Below, piece after piece: positions 42,162 through 52,236 of a stretch of 64,000 nt of DNA. The notes beneath the pieces were generated by a model. The model saw nothing but the letters and a program-made list of their open reading frames with translations, did not search any database and was not told where the DNA came from. The stretch spans positions 1 through 64,000 of the forward strand of contig NZ_JACJRU010000017.1 of the NCBI RefSeq assembly GCF_014697425.1, read 5' to 3'. The stretch comes from Nostoc sp. FACHB-110 (GTDB lineage Bacteria > Cyanobacteriota > Cyanobacteriia > Cyanobacteriales > Nostocaceae). Numbering within the stretch: the stretch's first letter is position 1; the number at the start of each line of letters is the position of its first letter. A program made the translations under genes and the position numbers.

Positions 42162-43760
42162 AATTTTTGGGAAATTTCTCTCTAGACAATTTACCATCTA
42201 CTGTCGTTGGTAAATACTAGCGATCGCAATCCTTGTTACTCATTTATACCAACTGGAAAATGATGGATAAAGATGGCTGAAAATCCCCTAAATGCCTCTT
42301 GCTATACCTAAACCCCAAGGGTATTACCTAGCAATTTTTGGGTGTAACCAGTAAATTTATGCCAGATTTCTCAATATTTGCGTGTAAATACTTACATCAA
42401 AATTTTGAGCAGAAAAGTTTGGTATTTATACGAGTTTAATTCGTATAAATACTATGGTACTTGGTTAAAAGTATTAGGGCTTGATGAATGATTCTCAGTA
42501 TGTTTATAAGATTTTCTTGTAGACACTCTAATTTGAATTAATTTATTTAATTAATTTAAATTAATGACTTTTTGTTTGCATATCTTGTTCGTAGTTTGGG
42601 AATACTAGCCCACAGGATAACTTTAAGGATGAGGATAGTGATCGTAAATCATTTAACCGTTTTCAACTGGCTTTTTGTGCTTAACTATCCGGATTTTTTA
42701 CCTCAAAACTGAAGAGAATTAATAGGGTTAAGTAAACGGGCAAATTTTTGTGAACTCTATGTTTTATACATATAAAAATTCTATATGCACTTAATTTGTA
42801 CGCTTTTAAAACCTATTTTTTATACTTCTGATTGTTTTTATTCCGGATGGTGTTTGGCTAGAAAGCTGATTATTCAAATATTGAAACAGAGCTAGGCACA
42901 AACAACAAGCATCCAATTAAACCAACTACAAGAAACATTTTACTTAGGTAATTTCAGGAAGGTGATCAGCAGAAAAAAACATAGTACAAACAGTTTATAC
43001 AAATGTACCAGTACAACCTGGTTAACTCACATCATCTATTTATGAGCCTTCTCAGAAAGATGATTTGCGAAAGCATAAGTTAAGGTCAGTTCTAATTTGA
43101 ATGTAATTGCCCTTGAGCGCAAGTCTTCCCAAATCTGTCAGTTTGCTAGATATCACTCTCAAGAGGATTGTTTCATTCAGCTGCTTTGACTCAATCTAAA
43201 TAATGACATCTACGGCAATATCATCTGCGAGCATACGCCAAAAATCGCTCAATGCAGTCAGCTATCGAGTAAGTGTCATCAAGGTCAGACTCCTTTTGAA
43301 CAGTATTCCACTTATTTTTGAATAATGAAGGCAGCAATGTTAGTGAATTTCTTCGATGAACGTGGTAGCGGTAGATAGAACGAGTGTAAAATCCGCCCTC
43401 GGCTATCGGTAAAAAATTTTGTAGTATCGTCACAATGTAAAGCTTAATGGAATCAGACATTTGTCTATGTAGTTCGGCTATAAGAACTTGCTCCTGAAAG
43501 CTTTCCAAAGCTACGCCAATGAAATATGAATTAAGAGCAGTAAAACTTACCGCTCACCTTTTTTGGGTGGGATAATCTACACAAAATTTGCCTACCCATC
43601 ATCTTTTTAATTTCAACTAAATAATGTTTAGTATTGTATATTATCTTTGCTAAATATACAGCGTTTTTTAGTTGTGTGTAGTACACCTTTCAAAGACACA
43701 GAGGCATTTAGGCTAGAAAAATGTACCTCATGTCAATGAAATATACTGGAAATATAATTT
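42162..43760. other. Long AT-rich intergenic region, no supported gene
   Basis: About 1.6 kb. It includes direct/inverted TTAATTTATTTAATTAATTT stretches near 42535-42560 and a repeated GTATTTATACG/CGTATAAATAC dyad near 42420-42455 (a perfect-looking inverted repeat around AGTTTAATT). One TTG-started frame of 95 codons on the minus strand (43221-43508) has no recognisable content. The region looks like eroded DNA. Confidence 0.5.
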
Positions 43761-44216
43761 TTAAATGTTGCCAGTTAATTCTGGGATAGTGTAATTGAAC
43801 TGTTTAATTTCTGCTTGACGATGATCTGCTTGTATAGAAGTTAAGTGCAGATACAGATAACTCTCTGGCAGATAAGGCATTCTTTCTGCCCATTCTATCG
43901 CTACAATTCCTGGGTCTATCTCAATACCTTCCCAGTAAGTTTCTAAGTTCAACGCTGCAACTTCTTGTGGTTCTAAGCGATATAAGTCTAGGTGGTAAAG
44001 AGGGATGCGTCCTTCGGTGTATTCATTAATGAGGGTAAAAGTGGGACTCACAATTGATTCTACGATCCCTAAACCTTGACCAATACCTTGAACTAGGGTT
44101 GTTTTACCTGCCCCTAAATCCCCGGCTAGTAAAATGACGCTACCAGCAGCCAAGGTCTGACCGAGTTTGATACCCAATTCCAGGGTTGCTTTTACATCTG
44201 CAAGCAAAATTTTCAT
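43761..44216 (-). CDS. tsaE: tRNA threonylcarbamoyladenosine biosynthesis ATPase
   Basis: A 151-aa P-loop protein with Walker A GDLGAGKTTLVQG near residue 32, SPTFTLINEY near 58, YHLDLYRL near 73 and VAIEWAER near 105. TsaE (YjeE) works with TsaB and TsaD to place t6A at position 37 of ANN-decoding tRNAs. Complete length for the family. Confidence 0.93.
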   Translation of the reverse strand: MKILLADVKATLELGIKLGQTLAAGSVILLAGDLGAGKTTLVQGIGQGLGIVESIVSPTFTLINEYTEGRIPLYHLDLYRLEPQEVAALNLETYWEGIEIDPGIVAIEWAERMPYLPESYLYLHLTSIQADHRQAEIKQFNYTIPELTGNI

Positions 44217-44391
44217 ATTTGTTAATGGTCAATTTTCAATGGTCAATAGTCTTGAGTGATGGACTATTGATCAAAAACAGGGTGTGGGGTGTAAGGGAAA
44301 AACGCCCCTCCCACACCCTACAAGGTACAAGCCCTGATTTTAATTATGGTGTTCCCTACACCCCTTTGATTATTGATGTGGGAGTAAATGC

Positions 44392-45762
44392 TTATTTCCA
44401 ATGGTGAGCGCCACTGTACCATTTCAACAAAACTTTTGATAGTTTTTGAGGATTGTGACGTACTACACCAGTTTCATCTTCATACAATACATTAGCTAAA
44501 ACAATCCTGCGCCCTAATTGATTAACAGCTTCGCGGTCTAAGAAAACTGGATGAGAATTTTGTTGGGCGTAACGAATCAGAGATTGGGGAGAAGGAGACT
44601 TTTTATGTACCAAGACAGCATCAAATAGCCGGATATGTCCGCAAGCATCATCAATAGCTCGAATATGGTCAGCTACTGTATATCCTTGCGTTTCGCCTGG
44701 TTGGGTCATGATGTTGCAGACGTAGATGCGAGGAACATTGGTTTGAGCGATCGCTTGGGCAATTTCTGGTACTAATAAATTAGGAATCAAGCTGGTATAA
44801 AGGCTACCCGGCCCAATAATAATGTAGTCAGCTTCTTTAATTGCTTTAATCGCCGCCGGTAAAGCTGGTGGATTTGCGGGAATACAGCCAATTTTGACAA
44901 TTTTACCACCTGCTTTGGGAATGCTCGATTCGCCATCGATGTGGCGACCATCTTCTAATTCTGCCCATAGCCGTACATCACTAAGAGTTGCTGGTAAGAC
45001 TTGTCCGCGTACAGCCAGTACTTTAGAACTAGCAGCTACAGCCCGTTCTAAATCGCCTGTAATCTCACTCATCGCCGTTAAAAACAAATTGCCAAAACTA
45101 TGACCTGTCAAGCCATCACCAGCCCGAAAGCGGTATTGGAATAATTCAGTTAATAGTTTTTCTTCATCTGCTAGGGCGGCTAAACAATTGCGAATATCGC
45201 CTGGTGGTAGCACACCAAATTCCTGACGTAACCGCCCAGAAGAACCACCATCATCAGCAACAGTGACGATCGCGGTAATATTAGCACTATAAGTTTTTAA
45301 CCCCCGCAGCAATGTTGAAAGTCCTGTACCGCCACCAATCACTACTATTTTTGGCCCACGGTACAAACGTCGATGCGCCAACAAAACATCGATGAGTTCT
45401 TCTTCACCCTCTGGCCGCAACACTTGAGTAATTGAGCCGACAGTACGACTTTGACCCCAAAGCAGCAAAAGTAAGCCACCCAGCAATACCAAAGGGCCGC
45501 TGATATAGTTGGGTAAGATGTTGGTGATGACTCCTAAAAAATTTCTCAGCAACTCCAACAGCCAAAAAATCGGGGTCAGCTTTACCCAGATGGCTAACCC
45601 CAGACTTGCCAGCAGTACACCGCCAATGCTGATTAGTAACCAGCGTTTAATTGACAGTCCTGGCGATAACCATTTAAACCATTGGTTAACCCGATAAGAT
45701 GTACGACTGCGCGACTGCTGTTGCAGGGCGTTGAGGGCTTGTCTGAGAAAACCGATTGACAT
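44392..45762 (-). CDS. YvcK/CofD-like (gluconeogenesis factor) family protein
   Basis: A 456-aa protein. Two hydrophobic segments lie in the first 110 residues (LISIGGVLLASLGLAIWV and LVLLGGLLLLLWG). The cytoplasmic CofD-like domain has VVIGGGTGLSTLLRGLK near residue 137, VTVADDGGSSGRLR near 166, RNCLAALAD near 190, and IGPGSLYTSLIPNL near 318. This membrane-anchored form is usual in cyanobacteria. In Bacillus YvcK links UDP-GlcNAc sensing to cell-wall and central metabolism; the cyanobacterial role is not established. Confidence 0.9.
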   Translation of the reverse strand: MSIGFLRQALNALQQQSRSRTSYRVNQWFKWLSPGLSIKRWLLISIGGVLLASLGLAIWVKLTPIFWLLELLRNFLGVITNILPNYISGPLVLLGGLLLLLWGQSRTVGSITQVLRPEGEEELIDVLLAHRRLYRGPKIVVIGGGTGLSTLLRGLKTYSANITAIVTVADDGGSSGRLRQEFGVLPPGDIRNCLAALADEEKLLTELFQYRFRAGDGLTGHSFGNLFLTAMSEITGDLERAVAASSKVLAVRGQVLPATLSDVRLWAELEDGRHIDGESSIPKAGGKIVKIGCIPANPPALPAAIKAIKEADYIIIGPGSLYTSLIPNLLVPEIAQAIAQTNVPRIYVCNIMTQPGETQGYTVADHIRAIDDACGHIRLFDAVLVHKKSPSPQSLIRYAQQNSHPVFLDREAVNQLGRRIVLANVLYEDETGVVRHNPQKLSKVLLKWYSGAHHWK

Positions 45763-45894
45763 ACCTGATTTAAAGCAGTGCTACAAACTAAATAATTAAC
45801 AGAAAACCTACACTACCTGGTTTTAACACCAAGTGTGCAATTTATTGGAGATTTCAATGCTTGGAGACTTATAACAAGTCATCAAAGTTGCCAG

Positions 45895-46015
45895 TGTAGA
45901 TTAGGGTTATGGGGGTTTAAGGGTGTGGGGTGTAAGTGAGCAAAATCCTTACACTCTTATACCCTAAGTGCCTTGCACCCAATCTCAACAACTAATTTTT
46001 GTCAGTAAGTCTCAC
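45895..46015. repeat. Eroded copy of the MITE-like interior
   Basis: GGGTTATGGGGGTTTAAGGGT, cut short here, then AAATCCTTACACTCTTATAC and CACCCAATCTCAACAACTAA resemble the inside of the element at 30004-30154, but the ends are not recognisable (GTCAGTAAGTCTCACC replaces GTGCGTAAGTCCTG). It forms the leader of ruvC. Confidence 0.5.
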
Positions 46016-46054
46016 CCAGTAAAACAATACCCTGGCTTGACCAAAGATAATTTA

Positions 46055-46546
46055 ATGGAAAAACGAATTTTAGGTTTAGATCCTGGATTAGCGATTTTAG
46101 GATTTGGTGCAATTGTTTGCCAACAAAGTCCTCAGAAGGTACACGAAACCAAGGTGAATATGCTGGATTTCGGAGTGATTCGTACTTCGGCAGATGCAGA
46201 AATGGGGCAACGGTTGTGTACCTTGTTTGATGATTTACACACCCTGATTCAGGAGTTGCAACCAGATTTGGTTGCGATCGAGAAGTTATTCTTCTATCGT
46301 ATGTCAAGCACTATTCTTGTAGCACAAGCTCGCGGTGTTGTCATGTTAGTTTTGGGACAATACCGTTTACCATACATAGAATTTACTCCAGCACAAATTA
46401 AACAAGCCCTAACTGGGTATGGCAATGCAGATAAATCTGATGTGCAAGCAGCAGTAGCCAGAGAGTTAGAGTTAGATGTCATCCCTCGACCAGACGACGC
46501 TGCGGATGCTTTGGCTGTGGCTTTAACGGCTTCGTTTCAGATTTAG
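46055..46546 (+). CDS. ruvC: Holliday junction resolvase RuvC
   Basis: A 163-aa protein from ATG 46055; upstream in-frame codons from 45968 are repeat-derived. The four catalytic acids lie in LGLDPGLAILGFG (D near 8), AIEKLFFYR (E near 71), and DDAADALAVAL near 148 at the C-terminus. It cleaves Holliday junctions with RuvAB. Single gene. Confidence 0.95.
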   Translation: MEKRILGLDPGLAILGFGAIVCQQSPQKVHETKVNMLDFGVIRTSADAEMGQRLCTLFDDLHTLIQELQPDLVAIEKLFFYRMSSTILVAQARGVVMLVLGQYRLPYIEFTPAQIKQALTGYGNADKSDVQAAVARELELDVIPRPDDAADALAVALTASFQI

Positions 46547-47083
46547 GCTTGTAAAACGAGAATAATTAATTAGACTGAAAATTAATTTTAAAAATTATAT
46601 AGCTATTGTGGCGATCGCCTGAATCGATCAACTTTGGTTGAGAATGTGCGATCGTTTTTTGCTTGAAGGTAAATTTGTCAAGTATGCTTGGATGTTGCTA
46701 GGCTTGCCATTCTACTTTCCTAGCATCTTACAGTAGTATATTAATTACCAATCCTTCTACGAATTTATAAGGCTTGCTCGTAAAAATTCAGGGCTTGATG
46801 GTATGTTTAATTCAACCTTGGCTCACAGTATTCAATATTTCTGGTATGAAACTTTGCTTTTTGAAATTAATCGACTTCATGAATGATTTTCGCGCTTCTC
46901 CTCTCAGTTTCCCTGTTGCTAGTTGAATCCCTTTCTGTTTTTTCTCTTCCTAAAGTAACAAAACAGGGATAAGTATATTTTTGTTAAAAACTAATAATTT
47001 TAAATGTCGGTATTGTGTAGTTGAGTTGACCTTATGGCATAAGTACTAAATTGTGTTAACATCAATCAAGAAAAGATGCAGAA
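46547..47083. other. Intergenic region, no supported gene
   Basis: About 540 bp of mostly AT-rich sequence with two HIP1-like sites near 46615 and 46650. The last 100 bp may hold a promoter for the histidine kinase gene. Confidence 0.4.
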
Positions 47084-49768
47084 ATGGGCAGAACACGCCC
47101 TATGAATTATTTATTTAACTTTCATCTAGTCGAGGCAGAAAAAGCGCGAGTCCTAGGGCAATTTTTTGAGGCTGAAGAGTTTTACGAGCGAGCGATCGCT
47201 CTTGCTGCTGAGAATGAGTTTATCCAGGATGAAGCACTAGCCTATGAATTAGCGGCTAAACATTATCTGGCGCGAGGGCGGTCAAAAATTGCTCAAACTT
47301 ACATGAAAGAGGCGCACTATTGCTACAAGCACTGGGGCGCAACCGCTAAAGTTAAAGATTTAGAAAAACGCTATCCACAACTCCTCAACACCAACCAAGT
47401 TCGGCAATCACATTCAATCGTGACCGATGAAACGATCCGTCATCCGACTGCGGCGATGAAAGCGGCTCAAGCCATCTCAGAAATGATCCATCTCGATCAA
47501 TTAACTGCAACGTTGATGCAGGTGGTGATAGAAAATGCAGGAGCCGAAACTGGCGCTCTAATTCTCCTGGAAGACGATCGGCTCACTGTGGTGGCTCAGT
47601 GCAGTGGGAGTAAACAGTGTAACCTGGAAAAGATCGCTGTTGCTGGCTGTGCAACAATTCCTATCTCTGTTATCCAATCAGTAGAACGCACATCTGAAAC
47701 TCTGGTGTTTGATGATGCAATCAGCGAACCGTCTTTTTTGACTGATCGGTATATTCAAAACCAACAAACGCGATCGCTCCTGTGTATGCCCATTCTCAAG
47801 CAAAGTCAGCTGATTGGCATACTTTATCTAGAGAACAATCTCAGTACCGGAGTGTTTGCTAGCGATCGCTTACAAGTCCTTAAACTGTTGATTGCTCAGG
47901 CAGCAATTTCACTGGAGAATGCTCGGTTATATAAACGGTTATCGGATTATTCCGAAACACTGAAAAGGAAGTTAGAAGAGCAAACTCAAGCTTTGCAGCA
48001 GGAGATCGCGGAACGTCAACAAACCGAAGCCGCATTGAGACAAAGTGAAGCAAATTATCGCAACCTGCTACAAACCGCGAATTCCGTTATCATTCGCTAT
48101 GATCCGCAAGGACGGATTCACTACATTAACGATTATGGGGTAAAGCTTCTTGGCTATGAAGAACATCAGATTGTAGGGCGAACCTTATTTGAAACAATCA
48201 TTCCAGACATCGAAATCTCTGGACGCGATGTCAAACCCTTTGTCCATAATTTACTTCGTAATCCTCAATCGTACCCGCAAGGCGAGGGTGAAAACCTGTG
48301 TCGAGATGGTCGGCGCGTTTGGGTTGCTTGGTCTAATCAAGCTATTTTCAACGAACAGGGAGCGTTAGTTGAAATCTTGTCGGTTGGCAATGACACCACC
48401 CAGCGTAAACAAGCAGAAGAGGCATTACAACGCAGTGAAGCCAAGTTCCGCACGATCTTTGAAAACTCACAGGTTGCCATCTACCGAACCCGCATCGGTG
48501 ATGGCTTAATTCTCAATGCCAATCAACGCTTTGCGGATCTGTTTGGCTTTAATGCACCCCAAGAGATCATTGGTCTTGAACACACAACAGGTTATTGGGT
48601 CAATCCAAGCGATCGCGAACAAGGCATTGAGGTGATGAAGCGGGACGGGGAAGTGCGAAGCTTTGAAACACAAATGCGAAAACGAGATGGGACAGTGTTT
48701 TGGGGGCTTTTCTCTTCTTATTTGAATGCAGCCGATGACTACATCGAAGGAGTGATTGCGGATATTAGCGATCTCAAGCAAGCAGAAATAGCGTTGCAAG
48801 CCTCTGAAGCAGAACTGCGGGCGCTCTTTTCAGCCATTCCCGATCCTCTGTGTGTTTTCAATGCCCAAGGGCAAGTGATCGGCGCAATCAAAGGAAATCC
48901 ATCCTATGGAGAGTTATATAGGGAGGAGTATATTGGCAAAACGTTGGATCAACTCTATGCCAAGGAACAAGCCGATGAATTCTTGAGTTACATTCAGCAG
49001 GTATTAAGAACCCAACAAGTCCTCACCGTTGAATACAGCCAGTGGATAGCTGGACGAGAAATCTGGTTTTCGGCTCGCATTGCCCCGATTCGGCATGAGC
49101 AGGTGATTTGGCTGGCGCGAGATATTACGCTGCAAAAGCAAGCAGAAGTAGCCTTGATTTTGGAAGAACGCAACCGTATGGCACGGGAAATTCACGATAC
49201 CCTTGCTCAGGCATTTACAGGCATTCTGGCTCAGGTGGGAGCGGCAAAACAGGTGTTAACAGATGATTCAGAAGCAACGCAGGCACACCTGAACCTGATC
49301 AAAGAATTGGCGCGCACTGGACTGGCTGAAGCGCGGCGATCGGTCGTCGCACTCCGTCCTCAACTTCTGGAGGAAGGCAGTCTACAGAGTGCTCTACATC
49401 GTCTCGTCGCTCAACTCAGAACTGCCGCAATGGATACCACTTTATATTATGAGATTGAGGGTGCGGTGTATTCTCTACCGACTGAAGTCGAGAGTAACCT
49501 ACTGCGGATGGGGCAGGAAGCCTTAACCAATGCGCTCAGACACGCCCATGCTGACGAAATTCGAGTGGAGCTAGTCTACGATCGCGATCAGTTTTGCTTG
49601 CGCGTGAAAGACAATGGACAGGGGTTTGGAGTCGGGAGTATTCCAGCCTCTGAGGGATTTGGCTTACTTGGTATGAGCGAACGGGCAGAGCGCATCGGCG
49701 CACAACTCACGATTCGGAGTCAACCTGGACAAGGAACAGAAATGATTGTCACCGTCAATCGGGAGTAG
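47084..49768 (+). CDS. GAF/PAS hybrid sensor histidine kinase (HisKA_3 class)
   Basis: An 894-aa protein. Residues 1-110 resemble TPR-like sequence (FFEAEEFYERAIALAAENEF cut to AEEFYERAIALAAE). A GAF domain follows (about 135-285), then a coiled-coil linker, and three PAS domains at about 320-445, 455-570 and 580-695 (YDPQGRIHYINDYG starts the first). A HisKA_3 dimerisation domain has the phosphoacceptor histidine in RMAREIHDTLAQAF near 707, and the HATPase ends with GFGLLGMSERAERIGAQL. The start resembles the middle of the large AAA-TPR-GAF-kinase proteins common in Nostocales, so the N-terminus may have been lost. It overlaps nothing but runs 7 bp before its regulator gene. Confidence 0.88.
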   Translation: MGRTRPMNYLFNFHLVEAEKARVLGQFFEAEEFYERAIALAAENEFIQDEALAYELAAKHYLARGRSKIAQTYMKEAHYCYKHWGATAKVKDLEKRYPQLLNTNQVRQSHSIVTDETIRHPTAAMKAAQAISEMIHLDQLTATLMQVVIENAGAETGALILLEDDRLTVVAQCSGSKQCNLEKIAVAGCATIPISVIQSVERTSETLVFDDAISEPSFLTDRYIQNQQTRSLLCMPILKQSQLIGILYLENNLSTGVFASDRLQVLKLLIAQAAISLENARLYKRLSDYSETLKRKLEEQTQALQQEIAERQQTEAALRQSEANYRNLLQTANSVIIRYDPQGRIHYINDYGVKLLGYEEHQIVGRTLFETIIPDIEISGRDVKPFVHNLLRNPQSYPQGEGENLCRDGRRVWVAWSNQAIFNEQGALVEILSVGNDTTQRKQAEEALQRSEAKFRTIFENSQVAIYRTRIGDGLILNANQRFADLFGFNAPQEIIGLEHTTGYWVNPSDREQGIEVMKRDGEVRSFETQMRKRDGTVFWGLFSSYLNAADDYIEGVIADISDLKQAEIALQASEAELRALFSAIPDPLCVFNAQGQVIGAIKGNPSYGELYREEYIGKTLDQLYAKEQADEFLSYIQQVLRTQQVLTVEYSQWIAGREIWFSARIAPIRHEQVIWLARDITLQKQAEVALILEERNRMAREIHDTLAQAFTGILAQVGAAKQVLTDDSEATQAHLNLIKELARTGLAEARRSVVALRPQLLEEGSLQSALHRLVAQLRTAAMDTTLYYEIEGAVYSLPTEVESNLLRMGQEALTNALRHAHADEIRVELVYDRDQFCLRVKDNGQGFGVGSIPASEGFGLLGMSERAERIGAQLTIRSQPGQGTEMIVTVNRE

Positions 49769-49775
49769 CATCACG

Positions 49776-50405
49776 ATGAGCCAAACCATAACCATTCGGG
49801 TTCTGATTGCAGATGATCATGCTATCTTTCGGCAAGGTTTAGCCACGATTATCAACCGTGACCCAGAGATGCAGGTGATTGCCCAAGCCGAAAATGGGGA
49901 ACAAGCGATCGCTTTATTTGGGGAACACCAACCGGATGTCACGCTCATGGATCTCCGAATGCCGGGCGTGGAAGGAGTTGCCGCCATCGGTTCAATTTGT
50001 GCTACTGCTAAATCTGCTCGGATTATTGTACTGACCACGTATGATAGTGACGAAGATATTTATCGGGGATTGCAGGCAGGCGCAAAAGGATATCTGTTGA
50101 AAGAAACTGAACCTGACGAGCTTCTGAATGCTATTCGTACCGTTCATCGGGGTCAGAAGTATATTCCGCCTGATGTGGGAGCAAAGTTGGTACAGCGCCT
50201 CAGCAATCCAGAACTGAGTGAACGAGAACTAGAAGTACTCCGCTCACTGGCGCAGGGAATGAGCAATGCCGATATTGCAGCTGCTTTGAGTATCGGTGAA
50301 GGCACTGTCAAATCTCATGTCAATCGGATTTTGAATAAGCTAGATGTTAGCGATCGCACCCAAGCTGTAATTGTTGCCGTTAAACGCGGCATTGTTAATT
50401 TATAG
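49776..50405 (+). CDS. NarL/FixJ-type response regulator
   Basis: A 209-aa protein from ATG 49776 (SQTITIRVLIADDHAIFRQG cut to VLIADDHAIFRQG). The receiver has acidic DD near 14, phosphoacceptor D in VTLMDLRMPG near 60, and lysine in YLLKETEP near 110. The LuxR-type HTH is LSERELEVLRSLAQGMSNAD then IAAALSIGEGTVKSHVNRIL near 150-190. It is the cognate partner of the histidine kinase 7 bp upstream. The last 18 codons and the following DNA are duplicated at 52395-52617. Confidence 0.93.
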   Translation: MSQTITIRVLIADDHAIFRQGLATIINRDPEMQVIAQAENGEQAIALFGEHQPDVTLMDLRMPGVEGVAAIGSICATAKSARIIVLTTYDSDEDIYRGLQAGAKGYLLKETEPDELLNAIRTVHRGQKYIPPDVGAKLVQRLSNPELSERELEVLRSLAQGMSNADIAAALSIGEGTVKSHVNRILNKLDVSDRTQAVIVAVKRGIVNL

Positions 50406-50569
50406 GATGTACTTTCGATAGAATTGGGATTCTAACTTGAGTTATAACTAGCCTTCTACTCCACGATGGCATGGTTGCTCTATCAATTTATACTGTAAAA
50501 ATTTTAACTCGCTATAGACGACAGCTTAAAGGCAATTTCCTATATTGAGTTTATGTAAATAGAAGTGCA
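50347..50569 (+). repeat. 223-bp direct repeat, copy 1 (response regulator tail and downstream DNA)
   Basis: Starts TTAGCGATCGCACCCAAGCT in the last codons of the response regulator gene and continues through the stop and 160 bp beyond, ending near AGAAGTGCA. Copy 2 is at 52395-52617 with about ten differences by eye, including a change at the stop region (TTTATAGG here, TTTATGAGG there). Confidence 0.9.
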
Positions 50570-50672
50570 TCCAATCAGGCAAATCATGATCCTTGAGAGC
50601 GGTAAGAGGTTGTGGCGGTTGCTATACGTGGTCGTTTAAGCCGTTCAATCTGTCCTAAGAGGCTGTTTGTAA

Positions 50673-51203
50673 ATGATTATGAAGTCATCAATCAATACAT
50701 CATTGACCTGGAAAACAACGTTGTCATTTGTAACCCTTGCCACCCTACTCATTCTGCTGATTGGCTGGCTCTTCAAAAATCAAGTATTGCCAGTCAAGAC
50801 AGTTATAGATTACAGCGTATGGGAAACCAACTTTATACAATTTTGGATCTGGGTGGCTATTGGAGTTGGGCTACTACTCCCTGGCATTGCTTTCTTGGTT
50901 TGGCTGCGTTATCCCGAACCTCGAAAAATTTTAGGCTTCTATTTACTAGTTTTACTTGTTCAGATAATAACTGAACAAGTTTTAAGTAGCATTTTGTTTC
51001 CCAGTTTACTGGTAATTATCGGAACTATTTACACGATTTATCGGATTTGGCAATTATGGCAGAGTCAACAGGTTGTAAATAAAAATACTCAACTCAATAC
51101 ATTTAGCCCAAAAGTTCTTAATAGTTTATTGCATCTCTTACTACTTTTTTGGTCAGTCAATTTAGCAGTTCTCTTAGTTTTGTGTTTTCCTGCCATTGTA
51201 TAG
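50673..51203 (+). CDS. Integral membrane protein of unknown function
   Basis: A 176-aa protein with four clear hydrophobic segments: LSFVTLATLLILLIGWLF, FWIWVAIGVGLLLPGIAFLV, FYLLVLLVQIITEQVL with LLVIIGTIYTIYRIW, and LLHLLLLFWSVNLAVLLVL. I do not recognise the family. Another frame across the same DNA (50612-50974) is less hydrophobic and is considered a shadow. It follows the first copy of the 223-bp repeat. Confidence 0.65.
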   Translation: MIMKSSINTSLTWKTTLSFVTLATLLILLIGWLFKNQVLPVKTVIDYSVWETNFIQFWIWVAIGVGLLLPGIAFLVWLRYPEPRKILGFYLLVLLVQIITEQVLSSILFPSLLVIIGTIYTIYRIWQLWQSQQVVNKNTQLNTFSPKVLNSLLHLLLLFWSVNLAVLLVLCFPAIV

Positions 51204-51214
51204 ATGGATGCAGA

Positions 51215-51391
51215 ATTTATTTACCGCATCAGTACGTGATTCAACAACCGGTGGAACGGGCGAAATCGATGTTATCGAAAACGGATTTAACCATTGCTGA
51301 TATTGCTTTCCAAACTGGGTTTTCCAGTCAAAGCCATTTGAACCAACAGTTTAAGCGAATTACTCGAATGACACCAAAGCAGGTTCGTTAA
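51215..51391 (+). pseudogene. C-terminal fragment of an AraC-type transcription regulator
   Basis: About 59 codons: YVIQQPVERAKSMLSKTDLT, then IADIAFQTGFSSQSHLNQQF and KRITRMTPKQVR. This is the second helix-turn-helix of AraC-family regulators, ending at the natural C-terminus. The N-terminal domain and first HTH are absent. A similar but shorter remnant occurs at 53308-53355. Confidence 0.8.
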
Positions 51392-51488
51392 TTCCACAAG
51401 AATCTGACAAATCATTGTAAGAATTTGAAAGAAGTCAAGCCTGGGAACTCAATACACTTGAAATAAATAGAACTAGGAGAATCCAATC

Positions 51489-52082
51489 ATGGTCAAACAG
51501 CAATCTGTAGACGAACAAGCAAATGGAAAGGCAACTAGCAACCTGACACCAGCCCAGGAGTTTTTGCAAGAACTCTGGGATGAGCATCTGCGGCTTGAGT
51601 TTGACGCTCACAACACTGAAGATACCCTCGCCACGATGGTTGAGGATGCTTACGTTAACGGCATTCCGGTAATGATTGGGGGAGTAGGGAAACCGGCACT
51701 GCGCGAGTTTTATTCCAAGTACTTCATTCCACAGATGCCGCCGGACATGGAGCTGACTCCGGTCTCGCGCACAATCGGAACCAATCAACTCGTCGATGAA
51801 ATGCTAGTTAAGTTCACTCATACCATCCAGATGGACTGGATGCTACCTGGCATTGCTCCGACTCTTAAACGGGTTGAAGTGGCATTGGTAGTAATTGTTC
51901 AGTTTCGTGACGACAAGCTAGCCCACGAACACCTCTACTGGGATCAGGCGAGTGTATTGGTTCAACTCGGTATGCTTGATCCGGGTACACTGCCCGTTGT
52001 AGGGATTGACAGTGCGCGCAAGGTACTTGATCCGAGCTTGCCCTCAAACGCACTGATCGATCGTGCCAGCGATCGCAACTAA
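51489..52082 (+). CDS. NTF2-like/SnoaL-like family protein
   Basis: A 197-aa protein. LQELWDEHLRLEFDAHNTED near residue 28 and the YVNGIPVMIGGVGKPALREF region near 55, then KYFIPQMPPDMELTPVSRTI and a strand pair VALVVIVQFRDDKLAHEHLY near 138, fit a NTF2-like cone fold as in SnoaL-type proteins. Enzymatic activity, if any, is unknown. It is preceded by an AGGAGAA ribosome site and follows the AraC fragment. Confidence 0.7.
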   Translation: MVKQQSVDEQANGKATSNLTPAQEFLQELWDEHLRLEFDAHNTEDTLATMVEDAYVNGIPVMIGGVGKPALREFYSKYFIPQMPPDMELTPVSRTIGTNQLVDEMLVKFTHTIQMDWMLPGIAPTLKRVEVALVVIVQFRDDKLAHEHLYWDQASVLVQLGMLDPGTLPVVGIDSARKVLDPSLPSNALIDRASDRN

Positions 52083-52086
52083 GTGC

Positions 52087-52180
52087 AGGAGCCAGCAAAT
52101 ATCAATGCCTAAACCCGCCATTTTGCCACTAGGATCGTACTCATTCTGGTTGTAGGAGGTGCTTCTTATTGCTGGCTCCT
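52087..52180. repeat. Inverted repeat AGGAGCCAGCAA/TTGCTGGCTCCT after the NTF2-like gene
   Basis: Perfect 12-bp arms at 52087-52098 and 52169-52180, about 70 bp apart. It could be a small MITE or the base of a long hairpin. There is no T-run directly after it. Confidence 0.55.
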
Positions 52181-52236
52181 ACACGTATTGCTCATTGAGT
52201 TTTTGACAAAGTGACACAGCCATTCACAACAAGAGG

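Noticed and set aside
43221..43508. 95-codon minus-strand frame in the long intergenic region
   Set aside because: It starts at TTG without a clear ribosome site and shows no motif. Possibly a relic, but not supportable.
50612..50974. 120-codon frame overlapping the 50673-51203 membrane protein
   Set aside because: The alternative frame gives four clean membrane segments over the full length; this one is a shadow.
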